A stretch of 64,000 nucleotides of DNA from Caulobacter sp. 602-2 (GTDB lineage: Bacteria > Pseudomonadota > Alphaproteobacteria > Caulobacterales > Caulobacteraceae). Positions 26,095-34,977 of this stretch are shown here, piece by piece. Positions within the stretch are counted from its first letter, which is position 1, and each line of letters opens with the position of its first letter. The stretch is from contig NZ_JAAKGT010000005.1 of the NCBI RefSeq assembly GCF_011043625.1, forward strand, positions 248,001-312,000. The letters are read 5' to 3'. Under the pieces are notes generated by a model that saw nothing but the letters and a program-made list of their open reading frames with translations, was not told the origin of the DNA and did no database searches. The position numbers and the translations under genes were made by a program.

Positions 26095-27324
26095 ATGGAC
26101 GCCGACCTCGCCCGTTTCGACCCCGCCCACGCCCCCGTTCCGGAGGGCGACGCCCTCATCGCGCGCGCCGCCCAGGCCGCCAAGCAGGCCGTCGGCCTGC
26201 CCGAGGGCACGCGGATCGTCGCGGCCATGTCCGGCGGCGTCGATTCCACCGTCACCGCCGCTCTGCTGGCCCATGCCGGCTACGACGTGGTGGGCGTGAC
26301 GCTGCAGCTCTACGACCACGGCGCGGCGATCTCCAAGAAGGGCGCCTGCTGCGCGGGCCAGGACATCATGGACGCCCGCATGGCGGCCGAGCGCATCGGC
26401 ATCCCGCACTACGTGCTGGACTATGAAAGCCGCTTCAAGGAGCAGGTCATCGAGGAGTTCGCCGACGCCTACCTGCGCGGCGAAACCCCGATCCCCTGCG
26501 TGCGCTGCAACCAGACCGTCAAGTTCCGCGACCTGCTGGACGTGGCCCGCGACCTGGGCGCCGAGGCGATGGCGACCGGCCACTACGTGCAACGCGGCTT
26601 TGTCGGCGGCGGCAACCGCCCGCAGCTTCGCCGCGCGGCCGACCCGGCCAAGGACCAGTCCTATTTCCTGTTCGCCACCACGCGTGAGCAGCTCGACTTC
26701 CTGCGCTTCCCGCTGGGCGGCTTCTCCAAGCCCGAGGTGCGCGCCGTCGCCGCGGCGCTGGGCCTGTCGGTGGCCGACAAGCCCGACAGCCAGGACATCT
26801 GCTTCGTGCCCGAGGGCAAGTACACCACGGTGATCGACCGCATCCGCCCGCAAGGCGCGGAAGCCGGCGACATCGTGCACCTGGACGGCAAGGTGCTGGG
26901 CCGCCACGAGGGCGTCACCCGCTACACCATCGGCCAGCGCCGGGGCCTCAATGTCGGCGGCGGCACCGGCGAGCCGCTGTTCGTCGTGCGCATCGACGCC
27001 GACAAGCGCCACGTCGTGGTCGGCCCGCGCGAGGCGCTGCTGACCAAGTCGCTGACGCTGAAGGAAGACAACTGGCTGGGCGGCGAGGACGACGTGATCG
27101 CTGCGGCCAAGGCCAATGCGCCGGTCCTGGCCCGCGTGCGCTCGACCCGCGAGCCGGTGCCCGGCCGCCTGACGCTGGAAGACGGCGGCGTGCGCCTGGT
27201 GTTCGACGTCCTGGAAGAAGGCGTGGCCCCCGGCCAGGCCTGCGTGCTCTACGACCCCGCCGATCCGGAACGCGTCCTCGGCGGCGGCTTCATCGCGACC
27301 ACCCAGAGGGCGATGGATCAATAG
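26095..27324 (+). CDS. mnmA: tRNA-specific 2-thiouridylase MnmA
   Basis: A 409-residue enzyme that thiolates U34 of tRNA for Lys, Glu and Gln. The ATP-pyrophosphatase motif SGGVDS is at residues 46-51. The two catalytic cysteines are in the segment [12 protein letters not shown] and in [10 protein letters not shown], as in the family. The C-terminal beta-barrel starts after GLNVGGG. The N terminus has about 20 extra residues before the PP-loop domain. It appears to be a single-gene unit unrelated to the flagellar genes before it. Confidence 0.96.
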   Translation: MDADLARFDPAHAPVPEGDALIARAAQAAKQAVGLPEGTRIVAAMSGGVDSTVTAALLAHAGYDVVGVTLQLYDHGAAISKKGACCAGQDIMDARMAAERIGIPHYVLDYESRFKEQVIEEFADAYLRGETPIPCVRCNQTVKFRDLLDVARDLGAEAMATGHYVQRGFVGGGNRPQLRRAADPAKDQSYFLFATTREQLDFLRFPLGGFSKPEVRAVAAALGLSVADKPDSQDICFVPEGKYTTVIDRIRPQGAEAGDIVHLDGKVLGRHEGVTRYTIGQRRGLNVGGGTGEPLFVVRIDADKRHVVVGPREALLTKSLTLKEDNWLGGEDDVIAAAKANAPVLARVRSTREPVPGRLTLEDGGVRLVFDVLEEGVAPGQACVLYDPADPERVLGGGFIATTQRAMDQ

Positions 27325-27325
27325 C

Positions 27326-27376
27326 GTCCCTCTCCCCTTGCGGGAGAGGGTGGCCTCCCGGAGGGATCGGGTGAGG
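27326..27376. repeat. CCTCTCCC-type palindromic repeat, unit 1
   Basis: CCCTCTCCCCTTGCGGGAGAGGG forms a short hairpin, followed by GGCCTCCCGGAGGGATC and GGGTGAGGGGG. It sits right after the mnmA stop and pairs with an oppositely oriented unit at 27440-27488 in the same 179-base gap. Members of this family recur at 32043, 37040, 40055, 48514 and 56606. Confidence 0.6.
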
Positions 27377-27439
27377 GGGCGCACCAACAGAAACGCCGCG
27401 GCGGCTTTTCAGCTGTCGCGGCGTTTTGCGTCTGAGAAA

Positions 27440-27488
27440 CCCCTCATCCGTCGGCTTAGCCGACACCTTCTCCCGCAGGGGGAGAAAG
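27440..27488. repeat. CCTCTCCC-type palindromic repeat, unit 2
   Basis: CCCCTCATCCGTCGGCTTAG, then CCGACACCTTCTCCCGCAGG and GGGAGAA. It has the reverse orientation to the unit at 27326-27376. The internal GTCGGC-TTA-GCCGAC is a small perfect hairpin. It lies between the convergent mnmA and hpt-like genes and probably serves as a shared mRNA end. Confidence 0.55.
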
Positions 27489-27503
27489 ATCAGGCCTCAA
27501 AAC

Positions 27504-28034
27504 TTAATCCAGCGCGCCGATGTACGGCAGGCCGCGACTCTTGCCTTCGTCGTCGAGGCCGTAGCCGACGAGGTAGCGGGCCGGGGCTTCCCAGGCCACG
27601 AAGTCGGGCTCCATGCCGCGCGAGGTCGGCCAGGGCTTGCGGGCGAAGACGGCGGTCAGCACTTCGCTGGCGCCGGCGTCCTTGACCAGGCGCGCGGCTT
27701 CCGACAGCGACAGGCCGGTGTCGAACACGTCGTCGACGACCAGGGCGCGGCGGCCGACCAGCGGGCGCTGCAGGTCAGCGCGCACTTCGCAACGGCCGGT
27801 GCTCTTGCGCTCGTCATGGTACGAGGCCAGCCACAGGGCGTCGAAGCGGACGTTGCGACCGGCCTTCCACAGGGCGCGGGTCAGGTCGGCGGCGAACCAC
27901 AGGCCGCCGGTCAGCAGGCAGACGGCGACGGTGTCGTCGTCGATGCGCGGGGCGATCTGGCGGGCCAGGGCTTCCACCCGCTCGGCGATTTCTTGCTCGG
28001 AAATGAGCACTTCGGGGCGGTGGAGCTCGGTCAT
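27504..28034 (-). CDS. Hypoxanthine phosphoribosyltransferase family protein
   Basis: A 176-residue type I phosphoribosyltransferase. The PRPP-binding motif VVDDVFDTG is at 99-107, and a flexible-loop region SYHDERKSTGRCEV at 71-84. Length and motifs fit hypoxanthine (or guanine/xanthine) phosphoribosyltransferase, which salvages purine bases to nucleotides. The base-recognition residues do not let me fix the preferred base. It is 15 bases downstream of the DUF3426 gene in the same direction. Confidence 0.85.
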   Translation of the reverse strand: MTELHRPEVLISEQEIAERVEALARQIAPRIDDDTVAVCLLTGGLWFAADLTRALWKAGRNVRFDALWLASYHDERKSTGRCEVRADLQRPLVGRRALVVDDVFDTGLSLSEAARLVKDAGASEVLTAVFARKPWPTSRGMEPDFVAWEAPARYLVGYGLDDEGKSRGLPYIGALD

Positions 28035-28049
28035 GTCAGGGGATCTTGG

Positions 28050-29021
28050 TCAATGATGGTCGGCGGGGGCCGGTTCGGCCGCTCCGGTCTCATGTCCAGG
28101 GGCGTCATGTCCAGCCCCTTCCGCCGCGGAATCGGCCCCATGGGCCTCCTGCGCGGCATGATCCGTCGTCGGCGTGTCCTGGGCGCCGCGCAGTTCGGGC
28201 TCGCCGTGGCCGGCCTTGGCCGGACCAAGGCCGGTCTTCACCGCATGGGCCGCGCCCTTCTCGACGGCGAATCCGACCTCCAGCACCTGGGCGCTGGACG
28301 GCGGGTCCAGCAGGGTGACCGAGAAGTGGCGGGTCTGGCCCGGCGGGATGACCGGATCGGCGGCGGCGGCCAGCTGGCCCGACACGCGCTTCTGACCCTT
28401 GTTGAGCAGAGCGATGCGCAGCGGCGGGGCCGAAACAGGCTTGTCGGTGATGTTGCGGATCACGCCCGTGACGGTCAGGGCGGCGCGGCCGTCCACCATC
28501 GAGGGCTCGGCCCGGATGCTGCTTTCCTCGACGATCAGGCCCACGGTGTTGATCGGCTTGCCGATCATGGCGTAGGCGCCGGCCGTGCCGGGCATCAGCT
28601 TGCCGATGTTCAGGTTGAAGACCCAGGCGCAGCCCAGCACCAGCACCACGAAGGCGGCCATCGAGGCCCAGACGATGCCGGTGGTCTTGGCTTCCTTCAG
28701 GCGGCGCTCGGCGTCGGCGCGGGCGCGGAAGACCTTGGGCAGCTCCTCGCCCGGCAGGGCGCTGACCGGCGGTTCCGGCTCGGGCTCGTCGTCCAGGGCG
28801 TGCAGCGGGTCGAGCGCGGCCGAGACGGCGGCGTCGTTGGCCGCGCCGGAGGACGCCCCCGCGGCTTGCGGCGCGTCGAACAGGTCTTCGTCGGCGGCGG
28901 TTTCGTTACGCGCGGTCCAGCGCGCGCCGCACGAGGCGCAGCGCACAACACGGCCGGCCGAACCGACCTTGGCGTCGTCGACGAAATAGCGGCTGGCGCA
29001 CTCCGGACAGGTCAGTATCAT
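28050..29021 (-). CDS. Zinc-ribbon / DUF3426 membrane protein
   Basis: A 323-residue protein. The N terminus is an MJ0042-type zinc ribbon with cysteines 5, 8, 28 and 31. An acidic linker follows, then one transmembrane helix (about 115-135, VWASMAAFVVLVLGCAWVF) and a DUF3426 domain outside the cytoplasm (about 140-275). The His/Ala/Gly-rich tail looks disordered. Function is unknown. It is divergent from ftsE, 57 bases away. Confidence 0.82.
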   Translation of the reverse strand: MILTCPECASRYFVDDAKVGSAGRVVRCASCGARWTARNETAADEDLFDAPQAAGASSGAANDAAVSAALDPLHALDDEPEPEPPVSALPGEELPKVFRARADAERRLKEAKTTGIVWASMAAFVVLVLGCAWVFNLNIGKLMPGTAGAYAMIGKPINTVGLIVEESSIRAEPSMVDGRAALTVTGVIRNITDKPVSAPPLRIALLNKGQKRVSGQLAAAADPVIPPGQTRHFSVTLLDPPSSAQVLEVGFAVEKGAAHAVKTGLGPAKAGHGEPELRGAQDTPTTDHAAQEAHGADSAAEGAGHDAPGHETGAAEPAPADHH

Positions 29022-29078
29022 GGCCGCGAATCGGTCATCCCCGCTTTACAGCATTGGAGGTCGCCGATTTTAACCCTG

Positions 29079-29813
29079 ATGTCCAGAAACCCCATCGACA
29101 CACCCTTGCGGACCGGCGCAGATCAAGACCTCGACGCCGTCCCCGTGGTCCGTTTCGAAGGCGTCTCCATGCGCTACGGGCGGGGTCCCGAAACCCTGCG
29201 CGACATCGGGTTTTCCCTTGCCCCGGGCTCGTTTCACTTCCTCACCGGGGCCTCGGGCGCCGGCAAGAGCTCGCTGCTCAAGCTGATCTACCTGGCCCAT
29301 CGTGCGTCACGGGGTCGCGTCGAGCTGTTCGGTCGCGACGTGAACCTGGTTCCGGGCGCCGACCTGCCGTTCCTGCGCCGCCGCATCGGCGTGGTGTTCC
29401 AGGATTTCCGCCTGCTCGAGCACCTTTCGGTGTTCGACAACGCCGGCCTGCCGCTGCGCATCGCCGGCCGCAAGCCCAACACCTATCGCGACGACGTCGC
29501 CGAGCTGCTGCACTGGGTGGGCCTGGGCGAGCGCATGCACGCCCTGCCGGCCACCCTGTCGGGCGGCGAGAAGCAGCGCCTGGCCATCGCCCGCGCCGTC
29601 GTCGACCGTCCCGACATCCTGCTGGCCGACGAGCCGACCGGAAACGTCGACCCGGCCATGTCGCTGCGCCTGCTGCGCCTGTTCGTCGAGCTCAACCGCC
29701 TGGGCACCACGGTGCTGATCGCCACCCATGACGAGGAACTGGTCGCCCGCGCCGGCCGCCCCGTCCTGCACCTCGAGCACGGCCGCCTGGTCGACACGGG
29801 CGAGGCGCCATGA
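29079..29813 (+). CDS. ftsE: Cell-division ATP-binding protein FtsE
   Basis: A 244-residue ABC ATPase that works with FtsX at the divisome to control septal cell-wall hydrolysis. Walker A GASGAGKS is at 57-64, the Q-loop in VVFQDFRLLEHL, the signature LSGGEKQR and Walker B ILLADEP; FQDFRLL is typical of FtsE. It has about 20 extra N-terminal residues. The ATG at 29079 has only a distant GGAGG (29056-29060), so the exact start is uncertain. Its stop overlaps the ftsX start (ATGA). Confidence 0.93.
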   Translation: MSRNPIDTPLRTGADQDLDAVPVVRFEGVSMRYGRGPETLRDIGFSLAPGSFHFLTGASGAGKSSLLKLIYLAHRASRGRVELFGRDVNLVPGADLPFLRRRIGVVFQDFRLLEHLSVFDNAGLPLRIAGRKPNTYRDDVAELLHWVGLGERMHALPATLSGGEKQRLAIARAVVDRPDILLADEPTGNVDPAMSLRLLRLFVELNRLGTTVLIATHDEELVARAGRPVLHLEHGRLVDTGEAP

Positions 29814-30703
29814 GCGGGCCGTTCGACCTCAATCGCTGGAAGCCGGGTCCGCTGCTGCCGCCGCGCGACGCGCGCGACGGGGCGCTGGTCTTCGTCGTCG
29901 CCGTTCTGTGCTTCCTGGCCTGCCTGACCGCCCTGGCGGCCCTGGCCGCCAACCGCGCCGCCGAGGGTTGGAGCGCCCAGCTGACCGGCTCAGCCACCGT
30001 GGTCGTCCGCGCCAAGGCCGTCGAGACCCCCGACAGCGCCGCCGCCCGCGCGGCCGAGACCCTGGCCGGGGTCAAGGGCGTGGTCCAGGCCCAGGCGCTG
30101 ACCAAGGACAAGGCCGAGGCCCTGCTTGAGCCGTGGATCGGCCGCGACGCCCTGGTCGCCGACCTGCCGACCCCGCGCCTGGTCACCCTCGACCTCGATC
30201 CGAAGGCTCCGGCCACGGCCGCGGCGCTCACCAAGGCCCTGCACGAGGCCGCGGTCGACGCCATCGTCGACGACCACAGCCGCTGGATCGCCGACATCGA
30301 ACGCGGCGCGGGGCTGGCCCGCTGGGCGGCGCTGGGCGTGTTCGCCCTGATCGCCGCGGCGACCGCGGCCGTCATCACCTTCGCCACCCGCGCTGGCCTG
30401 GCCGCGCGCCACGAGGTGATCGAGGTGCTGCACCATTCCGGCGCCGAAGCGCCCTTCATCGCCCGCCTGTTCCAGAACCGGTTCGCGGCCATGGCCGCCA
30501 GCGCGGGCTTGCTCGGCGGCGCGGCGGCGGTCATCGTCGGCGTCGCGGCGCGGCTGGCGGGGGGCGGCTCGGGCCTGACCCCGGTGCTGCCTCTGGCCTG
30601 GGTCGACCTTCTGGCGCCCCTGCCCTGCCCGCTGATCGCCGCGCTGGTCGCGGGGCTGGCCGCGCGCGCCGCGGCCCTCCGCCTGCTGAAGGACATGCCG
30701 TGA
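29810..30703 (+). CDS. ftsX: Cell-division permease-like protein FtsX
   Basis: A 297-residue inner-membrane partner of FtsE. TM1 is at about 25-45 (GALVFVVAVLCFLACLTALA), followed by the periplasmic ECD (about 50-165) with SAQLTGSATVVVR, then three more helices. The loop ATRAGLAARHEVIEVLHHSGA contains the conserved coupling region. It overlaps ftsE by 4 bases and the following gene by 4 bases. Alphaproteobacterial FtsX diverges from E. coli but keeps this topology. Confidence 0.92.
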   Translation: MSGPFDLNRWKPGPLLPPRDARDGALVFVVAVLCFLACLTALAALAANRAAEGWSAQLTGSATVVVRAKAVETPDSAAARAAETLAGVKGVVQAQALTKDKAEALLEPWIGRDALVADLPTPRLVTLDLDPKAPATAAALTKALHEAAVDAIVDDHSRWIADIERGAGLARWAALGVFALIAAATAAVITFATRAGLAARHEVIEVLHHSGAEAPFIARLFQNRFAAMAASAGLLGGAAAVIVGVAARLAGGGSGLTPVLPLAWVDLLAPLPCPLIAALVAGLAARAAALRLLKDMP

Positions 30704-31326
30704 AGAGCATCGCCGCCTTCCTGATCGTGGTGATGATCTGGGTGCTGGGCCTGCTGGCCTTCACCTCGCGGGTGGAGCGCTCGACCCCGGCCGCCGATCC
30801 GCCCGTCGCCGACGGCGTGGTGGTGCTGACCGGCGCCTCGAACCTGCGCCTGGAAGCGGCGACCAAGCTCCTGGAAGCCGGCAAGGGCAAGCGCCTGCTG
30901 ATCTCCGGCGTCAACCGCGAGGCCACCCGCGCCGACGTGCTGGACGTCACCAAGGCGGTCAAGCCGATCTACGACTGCTGCGTCGACTTGGGCTTCGCCG
31001 CCGCCGACACCGTCGGCAACGCCCGCGAAACCGCCGAATGGGCCAAGGCCCGCGGCTACAAGAGCCTGATCGTCGTCACCGCCGACTACCACATGCCGCG
31101 CTCGATGCTGGAACTGCGCGCCACCATGCCGGACGTGAAGCTCTCGCCCTATCCGGTGGCCACCGAGAGCCTGAACGCTCGCCGCTGGTGGAAAGGCTCG
31201 CACACCGCCCGGCGGATGATCGTGGAATACTGCAAGTACCTGGCGATCCTGGGACGCGAGGCGTTCCTGAACCTGGGTCCGAAAGACAAGCCCGCCGAGA
31301 CGTCGGCAACGGGGAAAGACTCTTGA
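30700..31326 (+). CDS. YdcF/DUF218 family membrane protein
   Basis: A 208-residue protein with one N-terminal transmembrane helix (about 4-22) and a DUF218 domain: VADGVVVLTGASNLRLEAA, RLLISGVNREATRADV and SLIVVTADYHMPRSMLELR. Family members include SanA and ElyC, linked to envelope integrity, but the reaction is not firmly known. GTG at 30700 overlaps the ftsX stop, giving translational coupling with ftsEX. The link supports a cell-envelope role. Confidence 0.87.
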   Translation: MKSIAAFLIVVMIWVLGLLAFTSRVERSTPAADPPVADGVVVLTGASNLRLEAATKLLEAGKGKRLLISGVNREATRADVLDVTKAVKPIYDCCVDLGFAAADTVGNARETAEWAKARGYKSLIVVTADYHMPRSMLELRATMPDVKLSPYPVATESLNARRWWKGSHTARRMIVEYCKYLAILGREAFLNLGPKDKPAETSATGKDS

Positions 31327-32030
31327 TCTATCTGCGCTCGTTCCTGTTCCAGCTGTTCTTCTGGCTGTGGTCGGCGACCATGGCCATCCTGATGCTGGTG
31401 ACCCTGGCCCTGCCGCGCCCGGTCAATCGCGCCGCCATGCGCCTGTGGTCGCAGGGCGTGATCCTGGGCCTGCGCTTGCTGGCGGGCGTGCGGGTCGAGG
31501 TGCGCGGCCAGGTTCCCACCGGCCCGGCCCTGGTGGCCGCCAAGCACCAGTCGATGTTCGACGTCTTCAGCCAGTTCGCCATCCTGCCGGACGCCTGCTT
31601 CGTGATGAAGAAGGAGCTCCTGATGGTGCCGCTGTTCGGCTGGCACGGTCTGAAGGCCAAGATGATCGTCGTCGACCGCGACGGCCATTCGACCGCCCTC
31701 AAGAAGCTGGTGCGCGACAGCGTCGACCGCATGAAGGAAACCCGCCAGGTGGTGATCTTCCCCGAAGGCACCCGCGGCAAGGTCGGCGAACCGGGCGACT
31801 ACAAGCCCGGCATCGCCGCGCTCTATCGCGAACTGGAGCTGCCGGTCACCCCGCTGGCCCTGAACTGCGGCCAGCACTGGGTGCACAAGAGCCTGCTGAT
31901 CCAGCCAGGCGTCATCGTCTTCGAATACCTGCCGCCCATCCCCGCCGGCCTCAAGCGCGGCGAGTTCATGCGCGAACTGCAGACGCGCATCGACACCGCG
32001 ACCAAGGCCCTGGAGGACGAGGGGATCTGA
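31323..32030 (+). CDS. plsC: 1-acyl-sn-glycerol-3-phosphate acyltransferase (PlsC family)
   Basis: A 235-residue membrane acyltransferase making phosphatidic acid from lysophosphatidic acid. The catalytic HX4D box is in KHQSMFDVF (about residues 78-86), and the second substrate motif is FPEGTRGK. An N-terminal hydrophobic helix (about 5-30) anchors it. The start is TTG at 31323, overlapping the preceding TGA and following a GGGGAAAG. An ATG further in would cut the membrane segment. Confidence 0.9.
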   Translation: MIYLRSFLFQLFFWLWSATMAILMLVTLALPRPVNRAAMRLWSQGVILGLRLLAGVRVEVRGQVPTGPALVAAKHQSMFDVFSQFAILPDACFVMKKELLMVPLFGWHGLKAKMIVVDRDGHSTALKKLVRDSVDRMKETRQVVIFPEGTRGKVGEPGDYKPGIAALYRELELPVTPLALNCGQHWVHKSLLIQPGVIVFEYLPPIPAGLKRGEFMRELQTRIDTATKALEDEGI

Positions 32031-32042
32031 TCCGCCTGCGGC

Positions 32043-32147
32043 GGATCCCCCTCAGTCGCTCCGCGACAGCTCCCCCAGAGGGGGAGCATCTAGAGCGCCA
32101 AGATCCTCCCCCTCCGGGGTGAGGTGGCCCGGAGGGCCGGAGGGGGG
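32043..32147 (+). repeat. 105-base composite palindromic repeat, copy 1
   Basis: Contains CCCCTCAGTCGCTCCGCGAC, the hairpin GCTCCCCCAGAGGGGGAGC, a second hairpin-like part, and GAGGTGGCCCGGAGGGCCGG. An almost identical copy in the opposite orientation lies at 40055-40167. It fills the gap between convergent plsC and chaC. Confidence 0.8.
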
Positions 32148-32164
32148 CTGCGCGTCAGCGCAGC

Positions 32165-32728
32165 TCAGCCCTCCAGCCCCTCCACCATCTTCAGCAAGGC
32201 CTCCATGGCGTGGTCGCGCACGCCATCCTCGCGCAGGTGACCGACCAGATCGCGCAGATAGTCGATGTTCGGCCCCGACAGCCCCCTGGCGCCGGCGATC
32301 AGCTGCGCCTGCTGCTCGAGGGTCAGCGCCCCGGCCCACTGGCCGTGCTTGCGATCCGACAGGAACACCAGGGCCGGGACCTCGCCGTTCCCGTCGATGC
32401 GCAGCTTCGACCAGGCCTCGAAATAGGTCTCGGTCGGCTGCTCGCGTTCGCGCAAGTAAGCGTAGACCTCTGGCCAGGCGCTTTCCGCCACCCGATAGGC
32501 CACGCCGCGCACCGCGCCGCCGGGAGCCAGGCCCAGCACCAGCCCCGGCCGGTCGTAGGTGCCGCGGTGATGCACCGAATAGATGCAGAACGCCCGCCTG
32601 CGCCCATGGAGAACCGCGGTTCTTCGGTCTATGAACGGGAACCCGGGCCGCCACATCAGCGATCCGTAACCGAACACCCAACGATCGCCGCCCTGCGGCT
32701 GCTCGCTCGCCACGCCCAAAACCCTCAC
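32165..32728 (-). CDS. ChaC-type gamma-glutamylcyclotransferase
   Basis: A 187-residue enzyme of the ChaC family, which splits glutathione into 5-oxoproline and Cys-Gly. The substrate-binding motif GYGSLMW is at 20-26, an acidic residue near 94-96 in YLREREQ is the likely catalytic acid, and DYLRDLVGHLRE near the C terminus is typical of ChaC. The start at 32728 is 23 bases from the divergent DUF2125 gene. Confidence 0.9.
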   Translation of the reverse strand: MRVLGVASEQPQGGDRWVFGYGSLMWRPGFPFIDRRTAVLHGRRRAFCIYSVHHRGTYDRPGLVLGLAPGGAVRGVAYRVAESAWPEVYAYLREREQPTETYFEAWSKLRIDGNGEVPALVFLSDRKHGQWAGALTLEQQAQLIAGARGLSGPNIDYLRDLVGHLREDGVRDHAMEALLKMVEGLEG

Positions 32729-32751
32729 CGACCGGAACAGCCCCTTCGCCC

Positions 32752-33771
32752 ATGACCCATAGCGACCCGACGCCGTCCCGCAAGCCCCGCCGTCGCGGCC
32801 TCGTCTTGCCTTTCGTGCTCGCGGCCCTGGTCTGCATCGCCTGGAGCGTCGGCTGGTTCTATCTGCGCAACGAGATGATCAAGCGCATGGACGCGACCTC
32901 GGCCCACCTGAAGGCCGAAGGCTACGACCTGTCGTGGACCAGGCGCGAGGTCACCGGCTTTCCGTTCCGCCTCGACGTCACGCTGGAGAACGCCCGAGTC
33001 GCCGAGCCCTCCGGCTGGGCCGTGCGCGCGCCGCAGCTGAAGGGCGAGGCGATGATCTACGGCATCGGCCACTGGATCATCGTCGCCCCCGCCGGCGTCG
33101 TCCTGACCCGTCCCGAGAAGGGCGACGTGACGATCACCGGTCAGGCCCTGCGCGCCAGCCTGGCCGGCTTCGACCAGTATCCGCCGCGCATCTCGGTCGA
33201 GGGCGCCAAGCTCGCCTTCACCACCGCCGCGGACGTCGAGCCGTTCCCGATCAGCTCCACCGAGGCCTTGCAGTTGCACCTGCGCTCGGGTCCCGATGAC
33301 CAGGGCGCGATCCTGTTCAAGGCCGACGGCGCCAAGGTCGCGTTCACGGGCCTCTTGGGCCGCATCGCCCAGGACCGCACCGCCTCGCTCTACTGGGACT
33401 CGCGCCTGGCCAAAGTCTCGGCGCTGCGCGGCGACAACTGGACCGACGCCGTCCGTGACTGGACCGCCGCCGGCGGCGCGATCACCGTCGAGAGCGGCAA
33501 GCTGACGGCCGGCGACGCTTTGATCGAGGCCAAGTCGGGCGCCCTGACCGTCGACCCGAACGGCCGCCTGCAGGGCGCGCTCGACGTCACCGTGCGCGAG
33601 AAGCCGACCCCGGCCGAGGCGATCACCGACGCCCGCTCGGCGGCCGCCGCCCTGGCCACGGCCGTCGGCAAGGACCCGACGCTCAGCGCCACCCTGGAGT
33701 TCCAGAACGGCCGCACGCGCCTTGGCCCGTTCGACACGGGCCCGTCGCCGATGGTCTATGTGCCGCGCTAG
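32752..33771 (+). CDS. DUF2125 domain protein
   Basis: A 339-residue protein with a basic N terminus (RKPRRRG), one transmembrane helix (about 17-36) and a large periplasmic DUF2125 domain. The opening LKAEGYDLSWTRREVTGFPFRLDVTLEN is the signature of this alphaproteobacterial family. Function unknown; the repeated beta-strand pattern resembles AsmA-like lipid-transport proteins, which is only an inference. Its stop overlaps the stop of the convergent small lipoprotein gene. Confidence 0.85.
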   Translation: MTHSDPTPSRKPRRRGLVLPFVLAALVCIAWSVGWFYLRNEMIKRMDATSAHLKAEGYDLSWTRREVTGFPFRLDVTLENARVAEPSGWAVRAPQLKGEAMIYGIGHWIIVAPAGVVLTRPEKGDVTITGQALRASLAGFDQYPPRISVEGAKLAFTTAADVEPFPISSTEALQLHLRSGPDDQGAILFKADGAKVAFTGLLGRIAQDRTASLYWDSRLAKVSALRGDNWTDAVRDWTAAGGAITVESGKLTAGDALIEAKSGALTVDPNGRLQGALDVTVREKPTPAEAITDARSAAAALATAVGKDPTLSATLEFQNGRTRLGPFDTGPSPMVYVPR

Positions 33772-33971
33772 GAAGACCAGCGCCTCACGTCGCAGGACCC
33801 GTCGGACCGCATCTTCAGCAGGTGTTCGTGCAGGCTCGTCCCGCCGGCGATCTCGGCGCACCGTCGCGGATCCTTCTCGTGGACCACCTTTGAGCCCGCA
33901 GGAGACGCGTGCTGGCAGCCCGCCAGGATCGAGGCCGCGAGGCTCAGGGTGATGAGACGTCCGTTCTGCAT
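33768..33971 (-). CDS. Small lipoprotein
   Basis: A 67-residue protein with a lipoprotein signal: a basic start, a hydrophobic core and lipobox LAGC with Cys at 19. The mature part of under 50 residues has two more cysteines (RRCAEI, GSCDVRR) and is otherwise polar. ATG at 33971 is favoured because the signal then has normal length; an in-frame ATG 12 bases upstream would also serve. No family recognised. Confidence 0.62.
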   Translation of the reverse strand: MQNGRLITLSLAASILAGCQHASPAGSKVVHEKDPRRCAEIAGGTSLHEHLLKMRSDGSCDVRRWSS

Positions 33972-34144
33972 GGCTCCAGACATGCAAGCGATGCGGCCAA
34001 GCCGCAAGGCGCCGACAGCCCTTCGGCCGCCCAACGGGGCAGCTCTCCGCCCCGCCGAACGACGCAATTTCCTTCCCCGGCGACGCGGCTATTGCACCCT
34101 TCGCGGCAAGGACTATGTTCCGCCCCTCATTTTCGGGGATAGAC

Positions 34145-34936
34145 ATGGGTCGCGACGCGGACGAGACGCCGCCCTCGCTGGACGAGGTCCGATGGCGCAT
34201 CGACGCCATCGATAGCCAACTGCTCGCGCTGATCGACGAGCGGGCCGGTCTTTCGCGCGCCGTGGCCGCCGCCAAGCAGGCCGCCGGCGACACCGGCTTT
34301 GGCCTGCGTCCCGGCCGCGAGGCCCTGATTGTCCGCAAGCTGCTGTCTGCGCAGCGCGAGCACGCCCCCGACGGCCTCGTCATCCGCATCTGGCGCGAAC
34401 TGATGGCCGACAGCCTGTCGCGCCAGGGTCCGTTCCACCTGACCGTCTGGGGCGACGGCCGCACGGTCGAGCTGGCCCGTTCGCGCTTCGGCGCCGCCCC
34501 GCCGATGCAGGTCGTGGCCGCCGACAAGGACGCCCTGGCCGCCGCCAAGACGCCGTGGGGCGTTTCAGTCCTGGGCCTTTTGCCGGGAAACGCCTGGTGG
34601 GGCCGGCTGCTGGCCGAGCCGACGCTGAACATCTTCGCCGCCCTGCCCTGCCTGACCCGCTGGGGCCCGCAGGCCGCCTTCGCGGTGGCCCAGGTCGAGG
34701 TGGAGCCCACCGGCGGCGACCAGACCTTCTGGGTGACCGACAGCGCCAGGAGCGCGAGCGCCATCGTCGAGGCCCTGGGCGCCGACGGCGTGGCGGCCGA
34801 GCCCCTGGCCGAGGCCGGCGGCCTGAAGCTGTTCTCGCTGTCGGGCTTCTACCAGCGCGACGACGAGCGCCTGGTCCGCGCTCCGGGCCAGCTGTCCGGC
34901 GTCATCGGTGCTGCCCCCGTTCCGTTCGACGTGTAA
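34145..34936 (+). CDS. Chorismate mutase family protein
   Basis: A 263-residue protein. Residues about 8-90 are an AroQ-type chorismate mutase domain (LDEVRWRIDAIDSQLLALID, RAGLSRAVAAAK, IWRELMADSLS) that converts chorismate to prephenate. The remaining 170 residues have alpha/beta segments (VWGDGRTVELARSRFG, LGLLPGNAWWGRLL, GGLKLFSLSGFYQRDD) resembling a degenerate prephenate-dehydratase-like or regulatory part, which I cannot name firmly. ATG at 34145 follows GGGGAT. The next two genes use prephenate, so all three act in Tyr/Phe synthesis. Confidence 0.85.
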   Translation: MGRDADETPPSLDEVRWRIDAIDSQLLALIDERAGLSRAVAAAKQAAGDTGFGLRPGREALIVRKLLSAQREHAPDGLVIRIWRELMADSLSRQGPFHLTVWGDGRTVELARSRFGAAPPMQVVAADKDALAAAKTPWGVSVLGLLPGNAWWGRLLAEPTLNIFAALPCLTRWGPQAAFAVAQVEVEPTGGDQTFWVTDSARSASAIVEALGADGVAAEPLAEAGGLKLFSLSGFYQRDDERLVRAPGQLSGVIGAAPVPFDV

Positions 34937-34977
34937 GTAGGGCCGCGCCTTCCAGAGGCGCCCCGCCGAGACCCGTG